A DNA stretch of 64,000 bases from Fallopia convolvulus. Taxonomy: Eukaryota; Streptophyta; Magnoliopsida; Caryophyllales; Polygonaceae. How positions within the stretch are numbered: position 1 is the stretch's first letter; each line of letters starts with the position of its first letter. The stretch lies in contig OZ024720.1 in the NCBI GenBank assembly GCA_964016875.1, positions 22,633,742-22,697,741 on the forward strand. The letters are read 5' to 3'. This document shows, piece by piece, positions 1 through 11,220 of the stretch. The translations under genes and the position numbers were made by a program. Under the pieces are notes generated by a model, which saw only the letters and a program-made list of their open reading frames with translations, was not told where the DNA came from and made no database searches.

Positions 1-230
1 CTCTCAAAACACAGATGGGTCACCAACAAAATGCAAAAGGGTAAACAAAGAGCATAAATTTGAGATGCAAAGATTGAAAATTGATGCTTACCATGGTTGT
101 GAGTGGAAAGGGGGAGGAGAAAGAGAAACCCTAAATTGATTAAAATGAATTGGGGGGTCGGGGATGGTCAGAAGGGCTGCAAAAGAGAGTCAGGAGAGTA
201 GTAAGAGTTGGATTTGAGGGTACTATATAC
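1..230 (-). other. Possible 5' leader of a host gene leaving the left edge
   Basis: On the minus strand a TATA-like GTATATAG (plus 223-230) is followed by a pyrimidine-rich leader with CTCTTTTGCAG and TTTCTCTTTCTCCTCCCCC, then ACCATG at about 96-92. The ATG is directly followed by GTAAGC, which could be a splice donor; read straight through, the frame stops after about 25 codons. This composition is typical of a plant 5' UTR and first exon, but no protein homology is visible because the gene would lie outside the window. It could be chance. Confidence 0.2.
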
Positions 231-1689
231 TGTTGAAACTTTGAAGGAGCAATTTTTTTGGACTTTTGCCTTTCTCGTCTTTACACTAGCCCCCATTAAT
301 TTCCCAGAGCTTGGCGGAGGGGGAAATGCCGAAGATCACGCCTGAGATGTTCATCGGTGGAGGCGTCTCCGGATGAGCCAGACTTGAATTGCAGCGACTG
401 TGAACATCGGGGCGGGTCGTGTGGGTTCAACAATGACTCGGATCTAGAGGTTGAATGCTTCGTTTCCCCCAATTGGTAAGACCAATTTTTTTCAGATCTG
501 GTTCTGGTTCCTTCAATTGAGAACGAGGAGGTTCAAACCGATCAATATGTAGACTCAACCATGGCGGCATTTGAAAGGGGCAAAGAAGATGTGTTGCTTG
601 TGAAGATCAGCCATGGCGGCCATGAAATAGGGTTCTTATAAAGATAAGGACATTTTTGGGATTTTTTATTTTTTTAACGGGGCAAGTAACGATAGGTGGC
701 TTTGAGATAACTGAGGGTATTTTAGGGGTGGTTCAAAATAAATAGTTATATTCGGGGTGGTTTAGCGGAATATGGCCTATTTTACGGGTGGTTTTAGGAT
801 CCGGACTCTTTTTTTTTCTCAGATAAATTGCATGGTTAATGGACACGTACGTTACTTAAGTGTAGATTGTGTTATAGAAGGGCGAATTGTGACATTTTTA
901 CGGGTCATTTAAACTTCTATTATATAAATTATTTTCGAGGTTTTAATGTAATTACAATTTCCGTACCAATATTTGGGGATCTAGGTGATTAGATGGTTTA
1001 TACTATATGAATAGGGTTTGAAATAGACCAAATTAAGTAAAGTGGTCGTGTTAACAATCATTGTAGTTTCATAGTGCGAAATTTCCACAATCTTTGAATT
1101 GATGAAGACATTGAATGTATCCATACTTGAGAAAATTATATATACTCCAAAAAGTTCTACTCAATTCTATATTTTCGGCAAAAAAATCATCTTTTGGCTA
1201 GCTAATTATTAACCCATGCATAAAATGGTTACACTTACTGACTTACATTTGATTTAAGCCCATAACTAGCAAATTAGATTAAAAAAATAGGGGTATGATT
1301 AATTAAATATGATTTGGATAAATCTCAAAAGGTCGTTATAGTATAGAACAAGACATGTTTACCCGTATCGGACACGTAGTATATTTGGTGAGATAATTAA
1401 TGATATTACATCTTAATTTAATTAGACACATTGATTGATCAAACAAGGCATATGCAACAAATAATTAAAAAAGGGACCCAAAACATAAAACAATTAGAAC
1501 ATGAAACCGTGGGCCTTTAAGTATGGGTGCATGGTTGATTGTGTGAGCGGGTAAAATAAAAATAATTATCATAGTTATTTTGACTATTAAAAAAGTATTT
1601 ATTAAATTACTGCGCAGTTATTTTCTTATTTTTTATATAAAATTATATGGCGGTTATGCAACTTAATGGAAAATTCTATCTTTTATTAA
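231..1689. other. Intergenic DNA, no gene seen
   Basis: No convincing open frame. The piece at 300-620 is relatively GC-rich, and 690-800 holds three degenerate copies of a GGGGTGGTTT-type word. The rest is AT-rich with no recognisable feature. Confidence 0.5.
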
Positions 1690-2070
1690 AGGATAGAATT
1701 AAATTAGAGATAGGGTGCAATATTCCTTACTTGGGCTTTAAGGCAGTTGGCCAGCCCGAGAGGATAAGATTTTCGGCCCTAGAGACATGATTTTCGGCCC
1801 CCTATGATTCTCTCTTCCATTATAAATACATGCCATAGGCATGTAGGGAGAGACACACACATGTGCTTAGCATATTCAGAAATCCTAGGCAGGCTAATAT
1901 TCGCTTAGCGCGACTGTTTAGGGTTTCATCGCTCTCTTGTTGTACCTCGACGCTCAAACGACAATTGCTCTTCTGACTTAGGCATCGGAGGTGGATTAGG
2001 GGATCCCCGCCCCCTTTGTCCATTGTTTTGCAGGTTTTCTAGGTCTGAAGACGGAAGAGGAGCGGAAGAG
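1690..2070 (+). repeat. LTR-like U3-R fragment
   Basis: A TATA box (TATAAATA, 1821-1828) is followed by a leader with GACTTAGGCATCGGAGG, GGGGATCCCCGCCCCC and TTTTGCAGG. This leader style is common in plant LTR retrotransposon R-U5 regions. No second copy, primer site or target duplication was found in the window, so it is at best an isolated worn LTR. A promoter and leader of a lost gene is the alternative. Confidence 0.3.
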
Positions 2071-3839
2071 GCGGAGTTCTTAATTGGTGTATTTGATACG
2101 AATTAAAGGCGAGATTATACCAACAGATTGCACGAGTAGTCCACGAAATGAAATTATATATGTAATTAATCAGAAATATATGTGTGTATATATATGCTTG
2201 TAGTTGGCACTTTGATGTTATGGAAGACCTCGACATATGCATGTGCAGTGTATGCTTATATTTATGTGTAATAGCACTAAAGTTGGAGATATGCTTTTAG
2301 TCGTTGATTTGACGTCCTCGAAACTACTAGATCCCAAAAAAATAAGGGTGCGATTTTTTTTTATTTTGGAAAAAAATTGAGTTAGAATAATACAAAATAT
2401 CATTCGGGCAACCTTATTTATGCTTAAAACAGCCCATAAAATAAATAAATGATGATTGATTTAAATGTGACGTTTTACAAGCTATGAAAATTTATGTTCA
2501 AATAACAATTGATTCAGATATTTTTCACTTAAAAAAGACGTGTTGAAATCATGATTAAAAAAATCTACTTATATAGTTTAGGAGTTATTTCACTCATTAC
2601 AATATAGTTTTTAGGTTGGAATCTCATTTAATTGTTATCTAGATCTATTATGTTATTTACGTGCATGATTCTCAGCTTATTAGCCCACCAAACTTTATGT
2701 GTTATACTTGAATTATGCTATAATTGGCGGACCCGACCATTTGATTTCTCCTATTCAAAAACAAATTAGTAATAAAACAACAGTTTATTACCTAGTATAC
2801 TAATTTATTATCTCCCAATATTTCAACTTGAGTTTTACAATTAAACTCCACAATTAAACCCAAACAAACCAAAAATAGTATAAATATAAAAATTTATCAA
2901 AACCTATACAAACTATTAAGTTGTATACCAAAATTAATATGAATTGCTTTTCAAGTTAAAACCTTGATAAAATGTTCTATATGCTAGTAAATGAATGATA
3001 CTTGAACTTAGAAGAATTCATTCTAGAGTAAGACGTACTAAACTGTAAAAGCATGTGATTTTCTAGATTTTTAAGGTAGTTTTATTTAATTAAAATTCTA
3101 GTTGAAAAATTGACACATTATTTTTGGTTTATAAGTTAACACTTAGTATTAATGCAGGAGTTTTGAAGTTTGTATTGTTTTGGTTCAAAGTTCAAACATG
3201 ATATTCCATATTATTTACAACCATTTTTTCATTTTTATAAAGATGAAAAGATGCATCATTTAAAGTAATGCAAATCAATAGAGAGGTAGAATTATGAAAA
3301 ATGAATCATTTAAATTAAGATAAAAAAGGATATGATTAGACTTTCACTTTTAATTAGTGACATTTTTTGTAATTACTATTATTCTGTACACGGGAAATGT
3401 GTAGAGGATCCCAATCCCATCCCTTAAAAGGCGTTTGGGAGGTGGGGATGTTGGGTGGAGAAAGAAATATATCATTTTTTAAAATTATATTTTGGTTATG
3501 TCACTCCATATTCTTCATATATTATTAATATCACGATTCAACTTACACATTATGATGAATTTTGTCCCACATAAGTTGGTTACTATGCTTTTTGGGGTAT
3601 GTAGCTTCTAGGGAAAATGCTCTTAGGCCTCTCCTTTTCTATGGATGTTTCTAATTTGTACTAGAACATGATTTGCACCGATGAAATTCCCACTTTCAAA
3701 AATAAAAAGTTGAAATTCTCATCAAATAAAACAAGAGAATATAACACAATGTACGTTTGCCATTATTATGAAGTTTATGTATAACCTTTTCAAGTTTAAC
3801 GTTAGTTTGAAGCATTATTAGTATGAATGATGACATTAA
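2071..3839. other. AT-rich intergenic DNA, no gene seen
   Basis: Only short chance frames on either strand. No tRNA, rRNA or recognisable transposon termini were seen. Confidence 0.5.
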
Positions 3840-4110
3840 TAGTTATTTTATTAGTTTGATAGGAAGCATTACATTGGAGAGAAAAGATTTTTTTGATAAT
3901 AATGCAATGCAAATACTAGGCATTTGGCAGTCAATTCGGAGCTGGGGCATCTCCCAAATTTTACGTGAAGTCAATTCAGTTGCGGACGTCCTCATAAACT
4001 TATTCCGATAAATTTTTTCCATCCTGATTGTAGTTGTAGGGCTGTCCACTTCCGTTAGTGTGACCCTAATTCCTTCCCCTATTGAAAAAGATAATAAATT
4101 AAAGTGTATT
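3840..4110 (+). mobile_element. Fragment of a LINE 3' end (RNase H-like)
   Basis: The frame 3823-4011 ends with a segment resembling the RNase H tail of plant L1-type LINEs (an ILREVNSVADVLINL stretch, compare the family pattern RE-N-x-AD-x-LA). The similarity is short. The piece sits between two related stretches, 3787-3840 and 4111-4170, that share TTTTCAAGTTTAACGTTA and a diverged continuation. This could be a long, old target duplication of a 5'-truncated insertion or a local tandem duplication. No poly(A) tail is clear. Confidence 0.3.
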
Positions 4111-4176
4111 TATATGTTTTTCAAGTTTAACGTTACATTGACACATTATAAGAATAAATAATGACATTTTTAAACA

Positions 4177-4203
4177 AATTGTTGTGCTTAATTAATAAAG
4201 GAT
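4177..4203. repeat. Left copy of a 27-bp direct repeat
   Basis: AATTGTTGTGCTTAATTAATAAAGGAT here matches 8941-8967 at 25 of 27 positions. The two copies bracket a 4.7-kb block containing GC-rich DNA, the copia fragment and an AT-rich periodic stretch. They could be a long target duplication or dispersed copies of a small repeat. Confidence 0.5.
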
Positions 4204-5239
4204 CAATCCCGCGAAAAAACCATGAGGATTGAAGAGGATCCATCGAACTCGGCCGCTAGAAGCCTTGACTGGGCTATCGGTTCGCGACCAATCTGAAGCA
4301 CCCATGAAGTCATCGGCCGCGATCGCCCAAAGTCGTGTCCCTCACGATCCGAGGATGAAACTGCTTGCTCAATCCCTGTTGATCTGAAGACAAAACCACT
4401 CGCTCAAACCCTCACAATCCGAAGATGAAGCCGCTTGCTCGAATCAGCCCGATCCAATCCGAAGACGAAGATGATCGAAAGGCCCTCGCAACCCAACCAC
4501 GATTGCTCGAGGCCGCATGTTCGCGATCTGAAGCCAAAGTCGATCGAAGGCTGCCAAGCTCGTTGTCAAACCCGAGGAGAGGAGGAATCGAAGACCAAGA
4601 GGAGGGCAAAAAAATGAGATCAAGAATGGGAGTTGGCAAAGTCACGCGAGGAGGTTCGTCGTTTGAAGACAACCTTGGAAAAGATACAAGGTCAGATTCG
4701 CTAAGCCAAACAAGTTAACCCTATTCGAGAGCAGTTCGTGGATCGAGACGCCACATGAGAAGACAAGGGTGTCTGGGGCAGCGAAGCTATGATAAAAAAG
4801 TAAGCAACTTGTTCATCCCTAGGAATTGATCCGTAGTCTAATGATCTTGCGACGCCCTATTCAAGAGGCACGATTATCAGATTGAGATATTCAAGAGGCA
4901 TCGGAAATAAACTAAAGTATACTTCACTTCTCGTTCACACACAAGGCCTGGAAAGCCGTCCTAGGTGGGTTGAAATCGCGTCTTAAGAGGTGTATTTCGC
5001 TTGAAGAATTACTCAGTAAGCTTTCGACCAACCGTTCGATAGATACGATTCTCAGAATAGGAGGATCCACATAACGATAGAAAGATAAGGAGACGAAATA
5101 CAAATCATATTCAAACACCAAACCCAAAAAACGTTGAGAAAGAGGGTAAAAATGCATTCCGAGTCTGCTGTATGGAAGGGGTGGTGATACATACGAGAGC
5201 TGAATTTTGACGCATATTCGGCTGAATTTTGAAACCAAA
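4204..5239. other. GC-rich block with degenerate short repeats, no supported gene
   Basis: At 4340-4480 the motif (GATCC/ATCCGA)AGATGAA...CTTGCTC(A/G)A recurs about four times with a spacing of roughly 30-45 bp. Open frames on both strands (4412-4672, 4425-4718) are by-products of this composition and match no family I recognise. The rest, to the copia junction, has no clear feature. Confidence 0.4.
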
Positions 5240-5860
5240 GGTACTCCAAACATCTTTTCTATTAACTTCCTCCATGCATTGAAGTCTTCAAATACCTGAT
5301 CTTTAGAAGACAAGAAAAATGTCCAAGTATACTGTAAAAAGTCATAAACAATTAGATAAACATATATATTACCTCCTCGACTTCTCACTCTCAAAGTTCC
5401 ACATGAATTAACTCCAAAGGTTTAGATGTACTTACCTCTTTCCTAGGTTTGAATGAATATATAAATTTATTTTTCCTTTCATGCTTCACAAATTTCATAT
5501 TTGTTTGGATCGATCTTAGGTAACCCACTTTCTTTGAAGAATCTTACCTAAGCTAATTTCAATCACTTGGCATCCATGAGAGTCAAAAACAACTTGATAG
5601 AGATTGTTAGCACATAGTTGGGAAACACTTAATAGATTATATCCAAGACCTTTGACAAAAATGACGTTGTTGAGACAAAAGTTTTTAGAAATCCTTACCT
5701 TTCCAATGCCCATGACTTGTCCCATACTATTGTTACCGAAGGTGATGTTGCTACCTTCTTGTTGTTGAAGTGAGATGAATGACTCAAAGGTTCCCGCCAT
5801 ATGTGTTGAGCATGCACTATCAAAGAACCAGGGAACGCTTTCTCTCACTCCATTCTGCAA
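5240..5860 (-). pseudogene. Degenerate copia protease and N-terminal integrase
   Basis: The frame 5860-5516 carries an aspartic-protease active-site region (FDSACSTHM, compared with the usual DSG(C/A)SxHM) and the LGYNLLSVSQL motif of the C-terminal protease segment. The GAG-pre-integrase part that should follow is largely missing. The frame 5394-4924 starts with an integrase core segment (LIVYDFLQYTWTFFLSSKD, where YDF replaces the usual DDY) and loses homology after about 45 residues. This marks the truncation point of the element. Confidence 0.75.
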
Positions 5861-5879
5861 GATAAAAGTCAGTTTTTAC

Positions 5880-7826
5880 GAACCTAGAGTTGCTTAACAA
5901 CTCTTTTGGGTTGGGCAACGTGATGTCTGTCAAAATTTCTTTCATTGTAAACACTTTCAGGATCAATGGTTGGCTCACGTTCATGAGCATCCCAAAGTCC
6001 ATAGGACTTATTGCCTCTTTTCTTTTTCATGTACTCATGTTTATAATGACCTTCTTTTCCACAATACCAACATGTTCTATGAGACTTAAGACCAAAATAT
6101 TTGCTATACCCTAGAAAGACCGATTTTTTGTTAATACGAGCTTAAAAATCAATTTGTGAGAGTTTCAAGTTCTCAACTTGTTTCTTCCGGATTTTATGTG
6201 CTTTTTATCCCGAGTAACAAAGTTGCTTACCTTTGCTTAAGTTCCCCACCTTAGATGTAGAACAACTTGCTTTGTTGTTACAAGCAGGTGTGTAACTCTT
6301 AGGCTTAGGAGCGCACATGGTTTTCGATTCCTTAGGCACATAGGAATATCCAAGTCCAAGTCTTGACCTCATATAATCCTCAAAAGCTTTCTTAGCAAGA
6401 AACTCTTCTATCCACCTTTTCTTTTTAATCTCATTACTTGCATTTTCCTTTTCTTCTTCGTTAACTAACTTAGCATTACCAAGTCTTAACATGAGATTTT
6501 CTCCTTCCAGGTTTGTTACTTTCTTATCTAGGTCGACCACTTCAGCTTTAAAGTTATCACAAGTTTTACAAACTAAAGACTCTGAAATAGAAGATTCATT
6601 TTCTAACTTAGCACATTTTTTAGACCAACCTTTGTTGTCACCCATTAAGTTAGAAATGGTTACCTCTTTTTCTTCAAGTTTTTCACCGAGTTCGGTAACC
6701 AGGGTTCCTAACTTCTCAATGATAGAATGCAATTGTTTAGTTTCATTGGACAAGATAGATGAAAGTTTAAAATTTTGTACCTCTTTAGGAGAGTCAACAA
6801 CCATGAGATAAACTTCTTCTTGTTGACTTGTGTCATCTTCAACATCAGAGTCTTGTTGACTTGTGTCATCTTCAGCTTCAGAGTAATCCCAGGTGATCAA
6901 CATAGCGCTTTCTTCACCTTCAGACTTCCTTTTGACACAGCTTCTAGCGAAGTGTCCTTTTCATGAGCAATGGTAGCATATAACATCCTTCATGTCTTTG
7001 ATTGGTTCAGAACCTTTTGAAGGAGCTTTGTTGCGGTTCCAAAGCCTCTTCATATCTCTTGTTATCAGTGCTAGCTCATCATCACCATTGATTTGATCTT
7101 CTTTAGTCTGAGCAAGATCAAACACTCTTTCTACTTTCAAGGCAATGTTCTTAACCGTACCTTGTCAGTTTCAAAGTGATTGTCTTGTCTTTGTTTGATT
7201 CCTCCATACACAGTCAACTTACCAATTACTTCATCCAAGGTGAGTAACTTAGTCTCACTGATGGTTAGCAATGCAGCAACAACTTCATTCCATTATGAGT
7301 TGAGCCCTTAGATCAATTTGCTAACTTGCTTCCGTTGAGGAAGTTTCTCACCATGAAACTCAAGTTGGCTAACCAAAGCCTGAAATCTCGAGTGATAGTC
7401 ACCCAAGGCTTCATTCTTCTCTTGACTCATTCCTTCATACTCTCTCTCTAGTGTTATGATGTAGTCCTTCTTCACATCATCATTTCCTTGATGAAGTCTT
7501 TTAAGAGCATCCCAAATTTCTTTGGCCGTCTTGTATTGAACAACTTTCTTCAAGTCTTTAGGAGATAGAGCATGGTGGACCTACTTAGCACGAGCATGCT
7601 TCTCCAACTTCTTGAAGTCAGCATCATTGTAGGCCTCCTTCTTTTTCACTTCATTTTCATCAGTGGTAAGAAAGGTTTCATGACCCATCTCGATAACCTT
7701 CCAGAGTTGTCCGCCGAGAGAGCATATATGGGTCTCCATTTGCTTGACCCACCAATCATACTCACCAGCCTTGAGCATTGGTGGCTTCTAGAATGAATCA
7801 TTGATGGTCGTGTTTGATGAAGTCAT
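5880..7826 (-). pseudogene. Degenerate copia gag
   Basis: The ATG is at 7826-7824 on the minus strand. Pieces in order: a UBN2-type gag domain (7778-7581, then 7553-7308, with motifs such as EIWDALKRLHQG and LGDYHSRFQALV), a first zinc knuckle near 6965-6925 in which an internal codon is now TGA, an acidic and coiled-coil-like segment (6903-6205), and a second knuckle-like WYCGKEGHYK near 6075-6045 that lacks its last cysteine. Gag would form the cytoplasmic virus-like particle. At least four in-frame stops or shifts break it. Confidence 0.8.
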
Positions 7827-7883
7827 ATTTCTTGTAAACATGAAGTATTAAAACAGATCTAGAACCAAGGCTCTGATACCAAT

Positions 7884-8500
7884 TGTATGATAGTTAGTAC
7901 GTCTAGGTCGCCGATATCAACTAAGTTGTTGACCTCTTAAGTAAATGCAGCTGAAATTAAACGACAAAAAAGACTTACTTGAACACAAGGATTTTTATAG
8001 TGGAAACACTTGATCAACGAACTCAGTTAATCAAGTGTGAAAACCACTCCCTTCCAAGTTCTCCCTTGGAAGGATTAAAAGTCGTAGCTTGCTATTATTT
8101 ATACTTTTGAATGCGATTACAAGAACACCCCGAGACTAGTCCTACTTCCCAGGTACACTAGAAATCTTATGAAAAGATATTATTTTCCAATTCGGTTATG
8201 AAAAGATAATATTTTTCTATCTTTACAAGTATCATTCTAAGCATCAAATAAGATACAAAGAGATATGGCTTAGGGCAAAGGCAATTGACATCTTGCTATC
8301 CTTTCATAGAAAGATCTTTCCTAAAACAAGAATATCTTATCCAAATATTCAATATCACACGTGTCTTCAAGATCTTCTACGTTTGCCTTCAACTAATGTC
8401 GGCAACTTGACTAACATTGGCGACTCTGTACACAGACTAGAGGTCGTCCACGTAACTAACGTTTGGAACCATAAAAATCAAAGCCTTAGCTTTTCTAACA
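7884..8500 (-). repeat. 5' LTR of the minus-strand copia fragment
   Basis: On the minus strand it begins TGTTAGAAAAGC and ends CTATCATACA, with canonical TG/CA ends, and is immediately followed by the tRNA-Met primer site. The outer end at 8500 is inferred from the TG start. No partner LTR is present. Confidence 0.7.
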
Positions 8501-9907
8501 TACCCGAATGAGTATCAACCCATTTACGAATAAATAAACGAGCGGTCCCGAATGGATGAACACGAATAGAACGCTTCAGATCATATATGAATATATGATC
8601 GAGCAATCCCACAAACAAAGATAAAAAATTCAAATAATGAATTGCAAATTCCCAAAACATAACGAATTTTAAATTCAGAAAGCATAAACTTCCAAAAGAC
8701 AAAGCGATTCAGAAACCGAAAGCGAATTGCGAAGGCGTAAACGATTTTAAAAGCAAATGCATAAATGATTTCAAAAGTGTAAACGATTTCGAAAGCACTA
8801 ATCAGTTGCTAAAACACAATTGAAATTCGAAATACACAAATACATGTCGAAAGCGTTAAAACGAGTACTATTCGACAAATAGTCGAATGTCAGAATTTAC
8901 GCGCACAAATACGTGAAATTCGAGGGGCCATTTGTAAATGAATTTTTGTGCTTGATTAATAAAGGATAGTATTAATAGGAGAAATTAACGATAGGAAAAT
9001 TCATACTAGTTTATAATAAGGATAGTTTATAATGACATGGCTTAAGGAAAAGATGACATATGGCAAAATCCAATGTGGCGTATTCTCAAAACGACATGTG
9101 GAAAAAGCTGAGGTGGCGCAACGTGGAGGCTCCAAACCTTATTGCTTTTATATATATATAGTAGATTTGGAGCTTTTTATCAAAAAATATGGAAGATGCG
9201 CAAACATATTTTTTTCAAAAAAATGTTTATTTTTCCAAATTTACGATGTGTCATAATTTTTATTTTAATTGCTTCGACCATATGAATTTGTCAAAACCAT
9301 TTCGACTACATAAATAAGGATAGGAAATTTGATCATACTAGTTTATAATGGTGAATTACCATCTAAGCTAATTCTGCTTGATTAATGACATCAATAGTTG
9401 ACAATAAACTATAAATGAATTATCACCTATCATACGAGCCAATTTGGCTTGACAAATACCATCAATAATATATGTCAATTTAACTTTGAAAATAGTTGAC
9501 AAAAAAATTAAACAGTGGGAATTTTGTGGGTTATAAGCCGGTGGTTGTTCATATGTAAGTCTAGTAAAGTTTCATTTTAAGACTAATTGATAATAGAAGG
9601 AGTAATTCAACAACTATATATTCTAGTTATGTTTAGTCCCAACTATATAGGAATATATATTTTGAGCATGCGCAATAACTGACTGGCCCGAACAATTGGT
9701 ATTGCAATGTTAGATCTAAGTCTCTTTGTAGTCAACTTAGCTCAAACAATAATCAAGTAGCATCATTCACTAAACCCAACCCTAAAGAGCCAAGAGTCAA
9801 GAATAAGACTTGCTCTTATACCACGTGAAAGGTATATAAGTTCAATACATAAGTATAATAGATAGAACTCTATCCTAAGCCAATAGACAACAATAGAAGA
9901 AAAATCC
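8501..9907. other. AT-rich DNA with small repeats, no gene
   Basis: At 8733-8796 a unit of roughly 20-30 bp (GTAAACGATTT-AAAG) is repeated three times with variation. A 27-bp direct repeat copy lies at 8941-8967. The words CATACTAGTTTATAAT recur at about 9002 and 9335, and 9338-9480 contains two diverged copies of a 65-70-bp unit. No coding capacity was recognised. Confidence 0.45.
8941..8967. repeat. Right copy of the 27-bp direct repeat
   Basis: Partner of 4177-4203, with two mismatches. See that entry for interpretation. Confidence 0.5.
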
Positions 9908-9915
9908 TAACAACC

Positions 9916-10284
9916 TAGATATGGGTTCCGATTCCACAAAACCGGCGGGAAACCGAACGGAACCGGCCGGAACCCATGATGGTTCCGGTTCCCACTACAG
10001 TTCCGGTACCAATTCCTCTACCTCCAGAATCAGAGAAGTGACGATTCCACCAATAAAAACAATAAAAATAGCATAACCGCGATCGCGATTAACCAAATCG
10101 CGACCGCGGAATGAAAACCGCAGTCGCGACCCATTGGATCACGACCGCGGTTTTTCATAGAGGTAAAAATGACTTTTTTTTTAAAGTTTATTTTTAATAT
10201 TTTCGGTTTTGAAACCAAAACTAGAACTGAGAGGAACCGACCTCGAAATCGGCTGAAACCGGACTACAACTGGACCCATATCTA
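9916..10284. mobile_element. Non-autonomous hAT-like MITE
   Basis: The ends are inverted: TAGATATGGGTTCC at the left and the complement of TAGATATGGGTCCA at the right. The left flank 9908-9915 is TAACAACC. The right flank, once Sire-1 is removed, reads TACCAACC (10285-10286 plus 21016-21021), a 7-of-8 match that fits an 8-bp hAT target duplication. The 369-bp interior is rich in GGTTCCGG words, typical of hAT subterminal repeats, and holds a cluster of CGCGATCGCG-type words at 10078-10155. No transposase is encoded. Confidence 0.65.
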
Positions 10285-10291
10285 TACCAAT

Positions 10292-11174
10292 TGTTGGATC
10301 AGTGTTAAGGAACTAACACTGGAACAACGGTTTCTCTATTCGAGAAATCGAAGTTTTGATAATGACAAACAAATGGAACTAACTTCCTAAACAAGTGATC
10401 TCAGGAAAGATACATGTTTCAGGAAAAGCAAGGGAAACATTCCCCATGAAGCCATCTGAGTACGTGGCAAATGAATTAAAGGATAATAAAGACTTTTCAC
10501 TATTGTCTTGGGCGGCAAGCCAAGTTCCGAATAGAAAAAGATGCAAAAGGGTACGCTAGTCTTTTTGAATAGTGTAGGGTAAAGACGTCAAGTTAAAAGT
10601 GAAAACCCCTATAAATAGAATGTGACGCAGCTAGGTCATTTAAGCTCTCGAATGCAAAAGTACAAGATCTAAAAGGAAAAGTGAGAAAGAGAGAGCCCGA
10701 GCTAATCCGGTGAAGACGACGAACCAGAAATCAAAGAAGAGAGTTCCAGATCCAAGTGATGGAGACTGCGTGAAGATCGCCATCGACTTGGAGAGTTGAT
10801 TCCTGTGCTAAAGGGAACTGCACAAGGAACGAGTCAGGTTCACTCCCTATATTTGATTGTATTTAGATCTAGGAACCACAATGACTTAGTCGTTAGTATT
10901 GTTTGTAAGTGGGATTACGAACAATAGAGAAGTTCGTCTTTGTATTGTGTATCTTGAGATCTATCAATCGAAATATAGCGTGTGTTCAAAATCATCCAAG
11001 GGAGGTAGAGGCTTACTCTCCAGCTAGTTGGCTATAGAGGTTCCTCTATAAGGAAACGTGTCCTTATCTCTGTCTTATAGTTTAAATTTTGTGTTGCTTT
11101 ATTCCGCTGTGTAAGGGAACTGTCACTGGAACAGTTCCCGACTTGTCTTACTAACACAAATCTACGATCCTACA
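10292..11174 (+). repeat. Sire-1 5' LTR
   Basis: 883 bp, TG...CA. Relative to the 3' LTR it lacks a stretch near 10577 (GTCGTACTCCCCAAGAC) but retains AGACTGCGTGAAGATCGCCA, which is missing downstream. A TATA-like CCTATAAATAGAATG lies at 10609-10623. Confidence 0.93.
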
Positions 11175-11220
11175 ATTAGTATCAAAGCTTGGCTCTAGAT
11201 TTTTTGTAAAAACTTACAAG

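Larger units (their letters stand above)
5240..8500 (-). mobile_element. Truncated Ty1/copia retrotransposon, minus strand
   Basis: Reading on the minus strand: a 617-bp LTR (8500 to 7884), a primer-binding site ATTGGTATCAGAGCC (7883-7869) matching initiator tRNA-Met, gag, a gag zinc-knuckle region, protease, and only the first part of integrase before homology stops near 5240. No second LTR was found, so the 3' half is missing. The long gag with a coiled-coil-like middle and two zinc-knuckle remnants resembles the SIRE lineage, but without the 3' part this is tentative. Several stops and frameshifts show it is dead. Confidence 0.85.

Noticed and set aside
4412..4718. Open frames on both strands
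   Set aside because: They lie in a degenerate short-repeat region, overlap each other antisense, and show no domain.
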